The notes: generated by a model from the sequence alone, not told the origin. Shown: positions 1 to 10,019, counted from the stretch's first letter. The stretch is DNA of 64,000 bases from Bacteroidota bacterium (GCA_023386555.1 JAEWJK010000006.1:184144-248143); one strand, 5' to 3'. Program-made: numbers and translations.

Positions 1-136
1 ACATTCTGCCGATACGTGAATTATTTCCATCAGTTATTTCCGGTTGTTGATAACGGGTTCTTATTCCTGCAAATTTGATACATTAATTTATATCTGCTTA
101 AAACTTCTTACTTTACGAGCATAAACTAACTCTGTT

Positions 137-1909
137 ATGGCAACTTCTATGAGCAACCTCAATCCTAAAACAGGATTATCACATTCTACCCCTATCCCAA
201 CAAACTATGGAGCACTCGGTACGTTAGTTACCGTTTTCTTTTTCTGGGGATTTATAGCAGCAGGTAACAACGTTTTTATCCCTTTTTGTAAGAACTACTT
301 TAAGCTGGATCAATTCCAGAGCCAGTTGATTGACTTTGCTTTTTATACAGCCTATTATGTGGGTGCTTTGATACTGTTTGCTTTTGGTGCATTAGGCGGA
401 AAAGATCTTGTGGCAAAATGGGGCTACAAAAAAAGCATTGTGTATGGTCTTTTGTTTTCGGCTTTAGGTGCTGTGGCAATGATCATAGCCGTTAATGCCA
501 ACACATTTGAAGGAATGCTTTTCGGATTATTCATCGTTGCGCTGGGCTTTTCTCTTCAGCAGACAGCAGCACAGCCCTTTGCTATCTCTTTAGGTGATCC
601 TTCTACCGGAACCAGCCGTGTAAATCTTGCCGGTGGTATCAATTCTTTCGGAACTACAATAGGTCCATTGGTAGTCGCTTTCGCTTTGTTTGGATCAACT
701 GCAGATATTCCGGATTCTGAGTTACAATCATTAGGTCTTGATAAAGTGGTGATACTTTACAGTGGAGTGGGCATTTTATTCATTGCCGCTGCTGCTTTGT
801 TTTACTTTTCTAAGAAAGTGCCTTCAGGTATTTCACTGGAGAAAACGGAGAAAGCCAATAAGGCATTATACACCTTACTTATCATGACCGGTCTTTTAAT
901 AATCATGTTTGCACCGGTATTCAACAGTTATAGAGAAGATATGACGAATGCATCGGCGGAAGCCTTGCATGATCTTGAGACGTATAGAATGAAGTGGTTA
1001 TTTGGAGCTTTGGCAGTAGTGGTTGTTGGGTTATTAGTGGCTAATGCCAGTGCAACCAAAAATCCGGAGGGATGGGGTGCAATGAAATATCCGCAACTTG
1101 TTTTGGGAATGCTTGCCATCTTTTTCTATGTGGGTGTTGAAGTAACTATTGGCAGTAACCTGAGTGAACTTTTAAAACAAGATGATTTTGGTGGTTACAG
1201 TTCATCACAGGTAGCACCATTTATTTCTTTGTATTGGGGAAGTTTGATGATCGGTAGATGGACAGGTGCTATCTCTGCATTTAACCTAAAAAACGCTACC
1301 AGAAAGACATTAATGTTCATAGTCCCTATAATAGCTTTTGGTGTAGTGCTGAGTGTTATTGCACTGAGAGATTACGATGTTAAGCCTTTATTGTATTATG
1401 TTTTCTGTGTACTGGTATTGATCGCTGCTTTTTATATGAGCCAGGATAAACCGGCAAGAACATTATTGTTATTTGCTTCGCTTGGATTGATTGCTATGCT
1501 GGTTGGTATTTTCTCTACCGGTGAAGTGGCTATCTATGCTTTTTTAAGTGGTGGATTATTCTGTTCTATTATGTGGCCGGCCATCTTTGCTTTATCTATT
1601 GCTGGATTGGGTAAATGGACAACACAAGGTTCAGCATTTTTGATCATGATGATTTTGGGTGGTGGTATCATTCCTCCTATCCAGGGTAAGATTGCTGATT
1701 ATCTTCAGACAAAAAATCCTGATGCTTCAGGTTATGGCATTCATAATTCATACTGGGTAGCTGTTATATGTTTTGCTTACCTCGCATTCTTTGCTTTTGC
1801 AGTAAGGGGTATATTGAAAAGACAGGGAATAGATTATGAAAGAAAGCCTGATGAAGATCTTGAGCCTTTGCAAACCTCACCGGAATCAAGTATTAATGTA
1901 ACACAATAG
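137..1909 (+). CDS. FucP-like sugar:H+ symporter (MFS)
   Basis: Multi-pass inner-membrane transporter of the major facilitator superfamily, fucose/glucose/galactose:H+ symporter group. The N-terminal half has the FucP-type segment TVFFFWGFIAAGNNVFIP (about residues 32-49) and a QQTAAQPFAISLG stretch near residues 147-159, both typical of FucP/GluP proteins; a dozen or more hydrophobic segments follow. At 590 aa it is longer than E. coli FucP (about 440 aa); the extra length is mainly a charged insert and added hydrophobic segments around residues 235-330, as in many Bacteroidota sugar MFS proteins. It is transcribed alone towards a hairpin shared with the convergent downstream gene. The substrate cannot be read from sequence; a monosaccharide is the family expectation. 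Confidence 0.85.
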   Translation: MATSMSNLNPKTGLSHSTPIPTNYGALGTLVTVFFFWGFIAAGNNVFIPFCKNYFKLDQFQSQLIDFAFYTAYYVGALILFAFGALGGKDLVAKWGYKKSIVYGLLFSALGAVAMIIAVNANTFEGMLFGLFIVALGFSLQQTAAQPFAISLGDPSTGTSRVNLAGGINSFGTTIGPLVVAFALFGSTADIPDSELQSLGLDKVVILYSGVGILFIAAAALFYFSKKVPSGISLEKTEKANKALYTLLIMTGLLIIMFAPVFNSYREDMTNASAEALHDLETYRMKWLFGALAVVVVGLLVANASATKNPEGWGAMKYPQLVLGMLAIFFYVGVEVTIGSNLSELLKQDDFGGYSSSQVAPFISLYWGSLMIGRWTGAISAFNLKNATRKTLMFIVPIIAFGVVLSVIALRDYDVKPLLYYVFCVLVLIAAFYMSQDKPARTLLLFASLGLIAMLVGIFSTGEVAIYAFLSGGLFCSIMWPAIFALSIAGLGKWTTQGSAFLIMMILGGGIIPPIQGKIADYLQTKNPDASGYGIHNSYWVAVICFAYLAFFAFAVRGILKRQGIDYERKPDEDLEPLQTSPESSINVTQ

Positions 1910-1918
1910 AATATATAT

Positions 1919-1968
1919 TGGTTCTCGCAGAAAACGCTGAATACGCAGAAATGTATTCAGCGTTTTTT
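1919..1968. terminator. Bidirectional hairpin terminator; copy 1 of a duplicated ~48-bp repeat
   Basis: AACGCTGAATAC (1933-1944) pairs with GTATTCAGCGTT (1953-1964) in a perfect 12-bp stem followed by a T run, and preceded by GGTTCTCGCAG. It lies between two convergent genes and can terminate both. A nearly identical copy is at 6637-6686. Confidence 0.8.
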
Positions 1969-1986
1969 ATGCTTCCTCTCATGAGG

Positions 1987-4900
1987 TTATTCAACCATCA
2001 ATTTTTGTGTTGCCTGCAATTCTTTGCTTCTTAGCGTAACAAAATAAATTCCCGAACTCAGTGTTATAGGCATTTCTATCGTTCTATCAGAATGTCCAGA
2101 TAATATTCCCAGATTTTTGGTAAAGAGTATTACTCCCAATGAATTGGACACCGATAAAGTATATCGAGCTGATCTCAGATCACTCATACGAACTTTCAGA
2201 ATATTATTATTCAATGGAGATTGAATAGTGAAACTACCAGTTGCATTCTTCCATAAAAGGGTTACGATATTACTGTATGTTATCCGACCATCATTATCGA
2301 TCGCTTTAATTCTATAGTAATTATCACCTTTCAAAGGTGAAATATCGTATGCAGTATACGATACTGCATTCTGTGCAGCATGCTTTGAATTAAAGAAAAA
2401 CTCCACACCGTTTGAAGAACGCTCTACCTCGTAGTGGTGCACATTTACTTCAGTGAATACCTTCCAGTTTAACCTTACAGTCCTCTCTTCCATTATTGCT
2501 CTTAAACTTCCAAAAGTCACCGGAAATGGTTGACCATGTCCGTTTAAAAGAATACTGAAATTATTCGAGCCCATGTTTGCAGTAGCCAGATCTGGCTTTC
2601 CATCATTATTAAAATCGGCCACAATGACCTCCCATGGATTACTTCCAGTAGGATAACTGACTGCAGATTCAAAACTGATGTTGCTGACAGATGTATTTCT
2701 ATGTGCAAGTATTACAGAACCGGCAGAAGTGGTACTGAGTCGAACAAGATCAGGCTTTATACCACCGGATAGATTTCCAACAGATTTCATTCCCTGCATT
2801 TGTACGGAAGATCCATTAAAGCTAAAATTATTACTATGCGTAAAAAGATTTCTATTGGTGATAATATCATATCCTCCATCTCCATTAAAATCTGCCACTG
2901 CAGGGTTCTCTGAGTATGTAAACGCACATGCACTACATAATAATGAGCTACCCATTGAAATAAATCCACTAAAACTCTGGTTAACCATTATAGCCAAAAC
3001 ATATCCCTGGCTGGCTACTACCAGATCAGGTTTATAATCATTATTTATATCTGCTGCCAATATATCTGTTAGCCAGTTCATAGATGAACCAGACATTGGT
3101 GATACCGGGAATCGTTGTAATTGTGCAAAAGAGATGTTTCCAGGGGTTGACATGTTTTTATATACAGTGATCATCTCCTGATTACCGTAGCCATACCCAA
3201 AATGCGTCATGGCAAGGTCTGGCAATCCATCTACATTTAGATCAGTTATCGCAAGGCTACCTGGCGAAAACTCCGCATCTATTTCAATCACCGGCGCAAA
3301 AGAAATATTTCCTGTTGTACTGGTATTCCGAAAGATTGAAAGTTTAGCCACTGTACTTCCACTTGGATTAAGTAGTACAATATCCAACTTACCATCCACA
3401 TCGATGTCTGCCATTTTAACTGCATTTGGATTAATGCCAGCATTTATATTAATACCGCCAGCCATTGTTAATGATGCCGGTGTACTGGTTGTATTCCTAA
3501 AAACAGAAATTGTTCCTTCGGTTCTGTTACAAACCACCACATCATTTTTGCCGTCACCATCCAGATCTCCTGCAGCAAGACTGCCAGGGCCATTACCCGT
3601 ACTAAAGTCTGTTCTGCTGGCAAACGAATTAACATTAAAAGCTCCACCACCGGGAAACGTTACAGCGAAAGGTTTTAAAGAAGTTGCGGTAAGATTATTG
3701 GTTAAAATACTAACCTTATCTGAAGATGCACCTACAGGAACCGTTACAGTTATTGTGTTTGCAGTAGCAGAGAGAACATTAGCCCTGATGTTACCAAAGA
3801 AAACATTATTCAAAGCTGCATTGGTACTGAAGTTTGCTCCTTCAATAACTACTGTTGTTCCAACAGCACCAGATGATGGAATCAATGTGTTGATAACAGG
3901 TAATGTAGTATAGGTGAAACCTGAAGCAGTTACTGTACCACCTGCAGTATTCACAACCAGGTTACCTGTTGAACCGTTAGCTACAATTGCTTCCAACGTT
4001 GTTGAGTTAACTATGGTGAAAGAAGCTACTGCCGTTCCACCTAAAGTAATTGAATTAGTAGTACTGAAATTTGTTCCCTTAATAAGTACTTTTCCACCTG
4101 TTCCCGTACTTACTGTAAACGAAGTAATGGTAGGTGCAGGCACAAAAGTAAAACCTGCAAGCGATGCTGTACCTGCAGGAGTTGTTACTGTAACATTACC
4201 GGAAGCTCCTGTGTTTACTACTGCTGTGATGGTAGAAGAAGACAATACATTTATTCCATAACCAGGCACTCCACCGAAACTGACAGCATTGGCATTTGTA
4301 AAACCTGTTCCTTGAATCGTGACTATCATATTCGGACCTGCACTTGTTGGAGTGAAGGAACTGATTACCGGAGCTGGAATAAATGTAAACCCTGATACCT
4401 GGCCAGAACCGTAATTCGTTGTAACCTGAACATTACCCGAAGCACCATTACCAACTATAGCAGTAATAGTAGTTGAATTTACAACTGTATAGGAAGCTGC
4501 AGAAACTCCACCAAATTTTACACCTGTTACACCAATAAAATCACGACCTGTAATGGTGATTGCAGTACCTGTACCACCTGATAAAGGTGAAGCAGAAAAT
4601 ACAGCCGGAACAGGTGTATAGGTAAAACCAGTCAAAACTCCGGTACCATATGTTGTGTTTACTGCTATATTTCCAGTGGCTCCATTGCCAACGACTGCTT
4701 TTATTGTAGTAGGAGAAACCGGTGTAATACTTAGAGGTGCCACCCCTCCCATTGTAACAGTATTAAGCGAAGTAAAATTATTGCCGGTAATGGTGATCTC
4801 TGTACCATATCCACCAGACATTGGTGTAAAGGATGTAATGACAGGAGCTCCGGCATATATAAACCCAGGACGAATTCCTGTGCCGGTTGGCGTTTCTACA

Positions 4901-6504
4901 TTCACATCGCCACTGAAGCCTTGACCAATAACAGCTGTAATACTACTACTGTTGTTCACCGAAAAAGAAGCAGCTGGCATGCCTCCAAAGCTAACCTGTG
5001 TAGCACCTGAAAAATTGAAACCGGTAATTGATACATTAGCACCTGTTGCTGCAGGATTTGGAGACACACTTGTTATTTGCGGTTCATTACTTTTATTGAT
5101 AAATACCATTCCTCTTCTTGAACCGGTGGCTGCAATAATATCTGGTTTATTATCTCCATCAACGTCTCCAATACACATGTTCGAAAATGCAGAGCCAGCA
5201 AAATAGTTTACCGGTGAGCTAAAAGCAATACCTGATGCAGAGGAATTATTCTTCAGTACAACAACAGCTGCGAAAGCACGAATCACAGACACTTCCGGAT
5301 GGCCATCACCATCAAGATCTGCAATAGCAATATCATCAGGAGATGCACCACAAATGAATTGTTGTGGCGTATTAAAATTAATATTACCTATGCTGCTAAT
5401 GCTTTTAAACACTGAAATGTTCCCACTTCCATAGTTACTAACCACTACATCAGTTGTACCATCACCATCCATATCTGCAACAGCAAGATCTTCTGACCTT
5501 GTGCCACCTGTTGCAAAACTCTGAGCAGTATTAAATGCAATTGTTCCGGTGCTGATATTACGCAGTACCATCAATGTATTTAACACACCACTGGCAACCA
5601 CTATATCTGCTTTGGCATCACCATCCATATCTGCCAGTTTCATTTTCCCGGTACCGTTACCTAAAGTAATATCGGTTTTAGGAGCAAAGCTTATGAAACC
5701 AGGTGTGCTGTTATTCTTAAGGATTGACACAGACCCTAAAGACTGGGTATTGAGGGTTACCATATCTGGCTTTCCATCTTTATCAAGATCCGCTATCTCC
5801 ACATTGCCAGGAGCTGTACCTACAGTAATATCTACTTTAGCAGCAAAGCTGATTGTGCCCACAGTACTCGTATTACGGAAAACCGAAACAGAAGCTAATC
5901 CGCTATTGCTTACAATAATATCCTGCCTGCCATCTCCATCAATATCTGCCACTACTGGAATATTAGGGTTTGAACCGGTTGAATAAGAAACAGGTGCTGC
6001 AAAACTTGTGTTCCTGTTGACTGTTGTGTTGCGGTAGATATTGATCCAGCGATAAGATGTTTCTATAGCACATACATCTCTTTTACCATCACCATCAAAA
6101 TCTGCTGTGATAATACCGAGTGTTGAAGTACCGGGATTATCGTCTAACATTCCAGCTAAATGGAATGAACCGTTATAAATACCACCTGAAGGAAATGCAG
6201 GTGAAAAGTTAGTGGAGGTATAAGCTGTATACCCGGCAACCGTGACAGAAATTCGTCCGAAAGAGGCACTAACCGGAACGGTAACATTTAATGTATTTGC
6301 AGTTGAAGCATTAACCATTGCTTTTACTTCACCAAAATAAACAACGTTATCGGTAGGGTTGACACTAAAATTATTTCCGGAGATTATGACTGTTGCACCC
6401 GGTAAAGCAGATTGGGGAGCAAATGTTGTGATTACCGGTTGAGCAGAAGTAAAAAGTATACTAAAGGTGAATAAAAAGAATAAAGACAATTTCATAGTCG
6501 GCAA
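1987..6504 (-). CDS. Giant FG-GAP/VCBS and IPT/TIG repeat protein with T9SS type A sorting tail
   Basis: Predicted secreted or cell-surface protein of 1505 aa. It has an N-terminal signal peptide ending near residue 21 (TSAQP), then an IPT/TIG domain (about 24-95). A first block of FG-GAP/VCBS repeats with D-D-G-D-G calcium-binding-like motifs (e.g. ADFDGDGKRD, ADIDGDGRQD) spans about 130-475. Six more IPT/TIG units follow (starting near 478, 560, 640, 717, 797 and 870; typical phrase VTIxGxNF), then a second FG-GAP block (about 950-1330). The last ~170 residues hold an Ig/Fn-like segment and a T9SS type A sorting tail rich in 'SGIYFVTL'-like strands. The repeats suggest a beta-propeller plus Ig-stalk adhesin or binding protein; no catalytic motif is seen. 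Flanked by two copies of a hairpin repeat (1919-1968, 6637-6686). Confidence 0.85.
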   Translation of the reverse strand: MPTMKLSLFFLFTFSILFTSAQPVITTFAPQSALPGATVIISGNNFSVNPTDNVVYFGEVKAMVNASTANTLNVTVPVSASFGRISVTVAGYTAYTSTNFSPAFPSGGIYNGSFHLAGMLDDNPGTSTLGIITADFDGDGKRDVCAIETSYRWINIYRNTTVNRNTSFAAPVSYSTGSNPNIPVVADIDGDGRQDIIVSNSGLASVSVFRNTSTVGTISFAAKVDITVGTAPGNVEIADLDKDGKPDMVTLNTQSLGSVSILKNNSTPGFISFAPKTDITLGNGTGKMKLADMDGDAKADIVVASGVLNTLMVLRNISTGTIAFNTAQSFATGGTRSEDLAVADMDGDGTTDVVVSNYGSGNISVFKSISSIGNINFNTPQQFICGASPDDIAIADLDGDGHPEVSVIRAFAAVVVLKNNSSASGIAFSSPVNYFAGSAFSNMCIGDVDGDNKPDIIAATGSRRGMVFINKSNEPQITSVSPNPAATGANVSITGFNFSGATQVSFGGMPAASFSVNNSSSITAVIGQGFSGDVNVETPTGTGIRPGFIYAGAPVITSFTPMSGGYGTEITITGNNFTSLNTVTMGGVAPLSITPVSPTTIKAVVGNGATGNIAVNTTYGTGVLTGFTYTPVPAVFSASPLSGGTGTAITITGRDFIGVTGVKFGGVSAASYTVVNSTTITAIVGNGASGNVQVTTNYGSGQVSGFTFIPAPVISSFTPTSAGPNMIVTIQGTGFTNANAVSFGGVPGYGINVLSSSTITAVVNTGASGNVTVTTPAGTASLAGFTFVPAPTITSFTVSTGTGGKVLIKGTNFSTTNSITLGGTAVASFTIVNSTTLEAIVANGSTGNLVVNTAGGTVTASGFTYTTLPVINTLIPSSGAVGTTVVIEGANFSTNAALNNVFFGNIRANVLSATANTITVTVPVGASSDKVSILTNNLTATSLKPFAVTFPGGGAFNVNSFASRTDFSTGNGPGSLAAGDLDGDGKNDVVVCNRTEGTISVFRNTTSTPASLTMAGGININAGINPNAVKMADIDVDGKLDIVLLNPSGSTVAKLSIFRNTSTTGNISFAPVIEIDAEFSPGSLAITDLNVDGLPDLAMTHFGYGYGNQEMITVYKNMSTPGNISFAQLQRFPVSPMSGSSMNWLTDILAADINNDYKPDLVVASQGYVLAIMVNQSFSGFISMGSSLLCSACAFTYSENPAVADFNGDGGYDIITNRNLFTHSNNFSFNGSSVQMQGMKSVGNLSGGIKPDLVRLSTTSAGSVILAHRNTSVSNISFESAVSYPTGSNPWEVIVADFNNDGKPDLATANMGSNNFSILLNGHGQPFPVTFGSLRAIMEERTVRLNWKVFTEVNVHHYEVERSSNGVEFFFNSKHAAQNAVSYTAYDISPLKGDNYYRIKAIDNDGRITYSNIVTLLWKNATGSFTIQSPLNNNILKVRMSDLRSARYTLSVSNSLGVILFTKNLGILSGHSDRTIEMPITLSSGIYFVTLRSKELQATQKLMVE

Positions 6505-6636
6505 AAATAGACCTTGCCTTTACGCAGAGTAACGATTAATGAATAATTAATTCATCATTCATTGTTTCTATTCAATTTCAAGAGCATCGCTATTAAATAA
6601 ATACTTTTTATATCATTGGGCATCGCTATAAGCCCA

Positions 6637-6689
6637 GGTTCTCGCAGAAAAACGCTGAATACGCAGAAATGTATTCAGCGTTTTTTTTA
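6637..6689. repeat. Copy 2 of the 48-bp hairpin repeat
   Basis: Same GGTTCTCGCAG lead and 12-bp stem AACGCTGAATAC (6651-6662)/GTATTCAGCGTT (6671-6682) plus T run as 1919-1968. Here it lies between divergent genes, where a terminator is not expected, so it is listed as a repeat. Confidence 0.8.
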
Positions 6690-6752
6690 ACACTACAATT
6701 ATACTGTTAACAAAGCAAGGCATCAATTCTGATTTGTAGTTATAAAGTATTT

Positions 6753-7223
6753 ATGAAACAAGTGATCGGAATATTACTAATGGTGGTTGTGTTATCAACA
6801 TCATGCAATAAAAACCAGTTACCACAGCAGGCTACCGAAATACAGCAGGTATTGGCTGCAAAAGAATTTACTTTCAAGGCGCAAACAGCCAATCCTGTCG
6901 GTAGTAGATCTATTTCGCTAACGGGTGGCTATGATCTTATAATCAAGCCAGGTTCTATAGATGCTGCTTTACCCTTTTTCGGCAGAGCTTATGCACCTGT
7001 TGACCTGAATGCAGGCGGTATTAATTTCAATTCAAAGAGATTTCAATATGCTGCTACAGCAGATGGCAAAGGTGGCTGGCAGATTCTGATTCGTCCGGAA
7101 GATGTACCGGAAGTGCAGGAACTTAACATGAATATTTCGGCTGATGGATATGGTACTTTGCATATAACAAATACCAACAGGCAAGCCATATCGTTTTATG
7201 GAGAAATTACAAAGAACAAATAA
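6753..7223 (+). CDS. DUF4251 family lipoprotein
   Basis: 156-aa protein with a lipoprotein signal (MKQVIGILLMVVVLSTSC, lipid-anchored Cys at residue 18), so probably exported and membrane-anchored. The mature part matches the DUF4251 pattern: FTFKAQTANP near the start, then an SLTGGYDL strand, a PFFGRAY segment, and NISADGYGTLHI near the end. The family is common in Bacteroidota and has no established function. Transcribed alone; its stop overlaps the first base of a 10-bp stem that separates it from the convergent next gene. Confidence 0.75.
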   Translation: MKQVIGILLMVVVLSTSCNKNQLPQQATEIQQVLAAKEFTFKAQTANPVGSRSISLTGGYDLIIKPGSIDAALPFFGRAYAPVDLNAGGINFNSKRFQYAATADGKGGWQILIRPEDVPEVQELNMNISADGYGTLHITNTNRQAISFYGEITKNK

Positions 7224-7250
7224 AGCCACCTGCAATAAACAGGTGGCTTA
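7222..7250. terminator. Shared hairpin between convergent genes
   Basis: AAGCCACCTG (7223-7232) pairs with CAGGTGGCTT (7240-7249) around a 7-nt loop, between the stop codons of two convergent genes. No long T run follows, so terminator strength is uncertain. Confidence 0.65.
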
Positions 7251-7267
7251 CCAAATCATTTAAAGAA

Positions 7268-7681
7268 TTATCCCAATACAACGATCAAAGCATAGATCAC
7301 ACCCGGAACCCATAACAGTAATGTAAGGATTAGTGATAACCAGAACCTGTTATTAGTTGTTCCTTCATGCAGGTAAACTGCTAATGGCGGTAACAAAATA
7401 GCGAGTAATACTAAAAGCAATGTATTGGTACTTGGTTCAGCACCTGCTTTTTTACTTGCCTTGAAATCCTTAAAAGCTTTTTTTACCTGCTTGAATCTTT
7501 CTTTCTTTTCTTTTTTAGACAAAGCCTTGAATTCTGCCATTGCCTGTTTAACTGTTACATCAGAAGGCAGGGTCTCACTGTTTGCAGTAGTTGGATTTAC
7601 TACATTGATTGCAAATAAAGGTGAAGTGACTGTGCAGAAAGCCATCATCAGCACTAATACACGAGTGTACATTCTTTTCAT
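7268..7681 (-). CDS. YqaE/Pmp3-like small membrane protein with signal peptide
   Basis: 137-aa protein: N-terminal signal or membrane segment (about 5-25), a Lys-rich amphipathic helix (about 45-75, KKEKKERFKQVKKAFKDFK), then two hydrophobic segments at the C-terminus. The last part (LLAILLPPLAVYLHEG ... LLLWVPGVIYALIVVLG) matches the YqaE/Pmp3 proteolipid family, including its LPPLAV turn and the PG-I-A segment. The family is linked to membrane potential and stress in other organisms; here the role is inferred only. The signal peptide plus basic linker is a Bacteroidota form. Read alone on the minus strand. Confidence 0.75.
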   Translation of the reverse strand: MKRMYTRVLVLMMAFCTVTSPLFAINVVNPTTANSETLPSDVTVKQAMAEFKALSKKEKKERFKQVKKAFKDFKASKKAGAEPSTNTLLLVLLAILLPPLAVYLHEGTTNNRFWLSLILTLLLWVPGVIYALIVVLG

Positions 7682-7830
7682 TACAGAGTATTTTAGTAAG
7701 GAGATAGCATTCCTTTAACAAATACTGTGCTGTTTATCATGAATAAAGCTGAAATGCAATGCAGGTAAGAGAAAGTTGTTGGTGAAGTAAATATGAAACC
7801 GATCATCAACCGATAAACATGAGGAATATT

Positions 7831-8286
7831 CTACCAAACATCAAAGCCATGTTTAACCTGGTTCCAGAATTCATCTAAAGCAATGATACGTGGTTTGAAG
7901 AAAGAGATAAGTGTAGGCCAGTCTGCTTTGTTGAAGATATTTACGTTATCGATCTGAGTAGAGATACGGCTAACAGGCCTTCCGTTTTCATCCTGCACAT
8001 TTGTTTCCCAATTCCATTTTTCTGATATGATTTCATTAAACAGCGATCTGAGTTGGAGAAATCTTTGAAAGTATTCATTTTGAAGTTGTGCATCAGTATG
8101 AGTGATCTCAATAGCAATTGAAGCACCTTTAGCAGCATCCATCCTAAAGTAAATATGCTTAGCCCCTGTTTTATAGTTGACCCAGTTGATTTTCTCTCCT
8201 TCCGAAGAAAGAATGGGCTGCATATATTTCCCGAAGGCTGTCCAGAATTCCTGCCGTACCTGTGATGCCTGTCGTTTGGAATACAT
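7831..8286 (-). CDS. DUF4268 domain protein
   Basis: 151-aa soluble protein matching DUF4268 along its length: starts MYSKRQASQVRQEFWTAFG, then INWVNYKTGAKHIYFRMD, and WxWE and W-x-x-x-I-SFF blocks towards the C-terminus. DUF4268 domains often occur at the C-terminus of PD-(D/E)XK-type or restriction-associated proteins but also alone, as here; no nuclease motif is visible. It follows the SAM hydroxide adenosyltransferase gene on the same strand after 19 bp, so the two are probably co-transcribed. Function unknown. Confidence 0.7.
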   Translation of the reverse strand: MYSKRQASQVRQEFWTAFGKYMQPILSSEGEKINWVNYKTGAKHIYFRMDAAKGASIAIEITHTDAQLQNEYFQRFLQLRSLFNEIISEKWNWETNVQDENGRPVSRISTQIDNVNIFNKADWPTLISFFKPRIIALDEFWNQVKHGFDVW

Positions 8287-8305
8287 GTGGCTCAGAGCAT
8301 TTCAA

Positions 8306-9121
8306 TTATTCAAAAAATATCCTCACTGTCTGGTAAAACCATTTATTCTGTGCGGCAGTATTTTGTTGTTTTTCTGAGAAGCCCTGCAAGCCGAAAAGCC
8401 CTGCCATTTTCCCACCGCTCATGGCTATTTCTAAGTATCCGGCTGAATTGAACCATGCAAGCAATTCTCCCTGGTTCACGGAAGAGTAATTATCGCTGAG
8501 TGTTTCTATCACTTCCCTCGTAAAAACTATTTTGAAGTTTCGACCCTTACGATGTTCTTCAAACTCTTCTTTCGTGATGTTTACTACTACGTTTTCAAAA
8601 TTATCAATGAAGATGATCTGTCCTTCCATCCAATCTGCGCCAATGGTAGAACGTAATGGATATTTTTCAACAAGATCATTCACCGGCTCACCGATGTTTT
8701 CTAAAGAATTACCATTAAATAATTTTCCGAAAGCTTTTGCTACGACTTTTGTAAAATCCAACACACCTTTTGATGTTGAATTCACAGGCAATGAAATAAT
8801 TTGTTTTGGCCTTGAACCTGTGATCATTGTAAGCACTCCGTTATTCGGACAAGCTATGAACTGGTTATTATGACTGGCAATCAACATTTCTTTTGGCTGT
8901 TCATCAAACAGGTTAACAATCACCAGGTGAAATGTTGATGAAGGAAAATGTTTGAATGCACCTGAACAAACATAACCGGCCTGCAAATAATTATAAGGAG
9001 AGAGGTAATGAGATATATCAACTGTATTACAGGTGCCATCAGCCTCAACAAATTGCCCTTTGATAGCACCAACAAGGTAATCTTGTTGACCAATATCTGT
9101 TGTGAGGGTTAGTATGGGCAT
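8306..9121 (-). CDS. SAM hydroxide adenosyltransferase (DUF62 family)
   Basis: 271-aa cytoplasmic enzyme of the S-adenosyl-L-methionine hydroxide adenosyltransferase family, related to chlorinase/fluorinase, which hydrolyses SAM to adenosine and methionine. Visible family signatures are the N-terminal LTTDIGQQDYLVGAIKGQ (about 5-22, with the catalytic-region Asp), VDISH (about 34-38), PNNGVLT (about 91-97) and FIDNFENVVVNI (about 171-182). The C-terminal domain is the usual small beta-barrel. Only 3 bp separate it from the upstream SDR gene, suggesting one transcript. Length is typical. Confidence 0.85.
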   Translation of the reverse strand: MPILTLTTDIGQQDYLVGAIKGQFVEADGTCNTVDISHYLSPYNYLQAGYVCSGAFKHFPSSTFHLVIVNLFDEQPKEMLIASHNNQFIACPNNGVLTMITGSRPKQIISLPVNSTSKGVLDFTKVVAKAFGKLFNGNSLENIGEPVNDLVEKYPLRSTIGADWMEGQIIFIDNFENVVVNITKEEFEEHRKGRNFKIVFTREVIETLSDNYSSVNQGELLAWFNSAGYLEIAMSGGKMAGLFGLQGFSEKQQNTAAQNKWFYQTVRIFFE

Positions 9122-9124
9122 GAA

Positions 9125-9928
9125 TTATTTTACCAGTTTTCCGTTTTGATAGAAAAACTTTCTCACCAGTTTATCTGCAATCGATGGAAAGAAACGGTTC
9201 ATGAAGATAGCTCTCTTACCTGTGAAGGTTAATACCAATGTTCGCTTTCTTTTTTCAATGGCATTAAGTATATGTTGGGAACATTCTTCAGCACTCATCA
9301 TGCTACCTTCATCCATTGGTGTTTCACCTTGTGGTTTTGCATCCTTGTTCAGGGCAACATTTCTAATATTGGAAGTGGTGAAACCAGGGCATACCCACAT
9401 TACATTAGTACCTGTTTCCAATAATTCTGTTCGCAATACTTCCAAAAAACTATTCACAGCAGCTTTTGATGCAGAGTAGCCTGCCCTTCCTGGTAAACCC
9501 CTAAAACCGGCAACAGAAGATATTCCTACGATTGTTCCTTTATTTTTTAAAATATGCGGCAATGCTCTTTTAGAACAAAAAACAGTACCCCAAAAATTAA
9601 TATCCATTACTTGTTTAATCGTTTCAATATCAGTTTCTGCAAATTCGGCTCTCATCGATATGCCGGCATTGTTAATAAGTATATCAATTTTGCCATATAC
9701 TTTAATAACAGCATCAATAAAATTGTTGCAATCCTGTTCTTTACTTACATCGGCAGTATGAATAAATAGATCATCGGTTGGATGAGAAGATTTTAATTGA
9801 TACAGTTTATCGTGATTTCTGCCACAAGTTGCCACCCTTGCTCCATTGGTAAGAAGCAGTTGCACCAAAGCTTTGCCGATTCCATCTGATCCACCTGTAA
9901 CTACCGCAACTTTATCTTTGAAGTACAT
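9125..9928 (-). CDS. Short-chain dehydrogenase/reductase
   Basis: 267-aa NAD(P)-dependent oxidoreductase of the classical SDR family. The Rossmann cofactor motif GGSDGIGKAL is at about residues 12-21, NNAG near 87-90, the catalytic Ser in ISSVAGFRG (about 137-145) and the Y-x-x-x-K pair in YSASKAA (about 151-157). After the core comes a basic C-terminal segment (about 215-267) as in DHRS7/SDR-type membrane-associated reductases. First gene of a probable three-gene minus-strand unit with the SAM adenosyltransferase and DUF4268 genes. Substrate not predictable. Confidence 0.85.
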   Translation of the reverse strand: MYFKDKVAVVTGGSDGIGKALVQLLLTNGARVATCGRNHDKLYQLKSSHPTDDLFIHTADVSKEQDCNNFIDAVIKVYGKIDILINNAGISMRAEFAETDIETIKQVMDINFWGTVFCSKRALPHILKNKGTIVGISSVAGFRGLPGRAGYSASKAAVNSFLEVLRTELLETGTNVMWVCPGFTTSNIRNVALNKDAKPQGETPMDEGSMMSAEECSQHILNAIEKRKRTLVLTFTGKRAIFMNRFFPSIADKLVRKFFYQNGKLVK

Positions 9929-10019
9929 AATAAGTTGTTAATGGAACAAAAATAGTGGTGTGATTTTGTTTTTGTTACGAAGTGGAAAAGCAAGTGTGAA
10001 TATTTTTTTCTTTAAAACT

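Noticed and set aside
3209..3913. Long plus-strand open frames opposite the giant repeat gene
   Set aside because: They mirror the repeated codons of the minus-strand FG-GAP/IPT gene and encode nothing recognisable.
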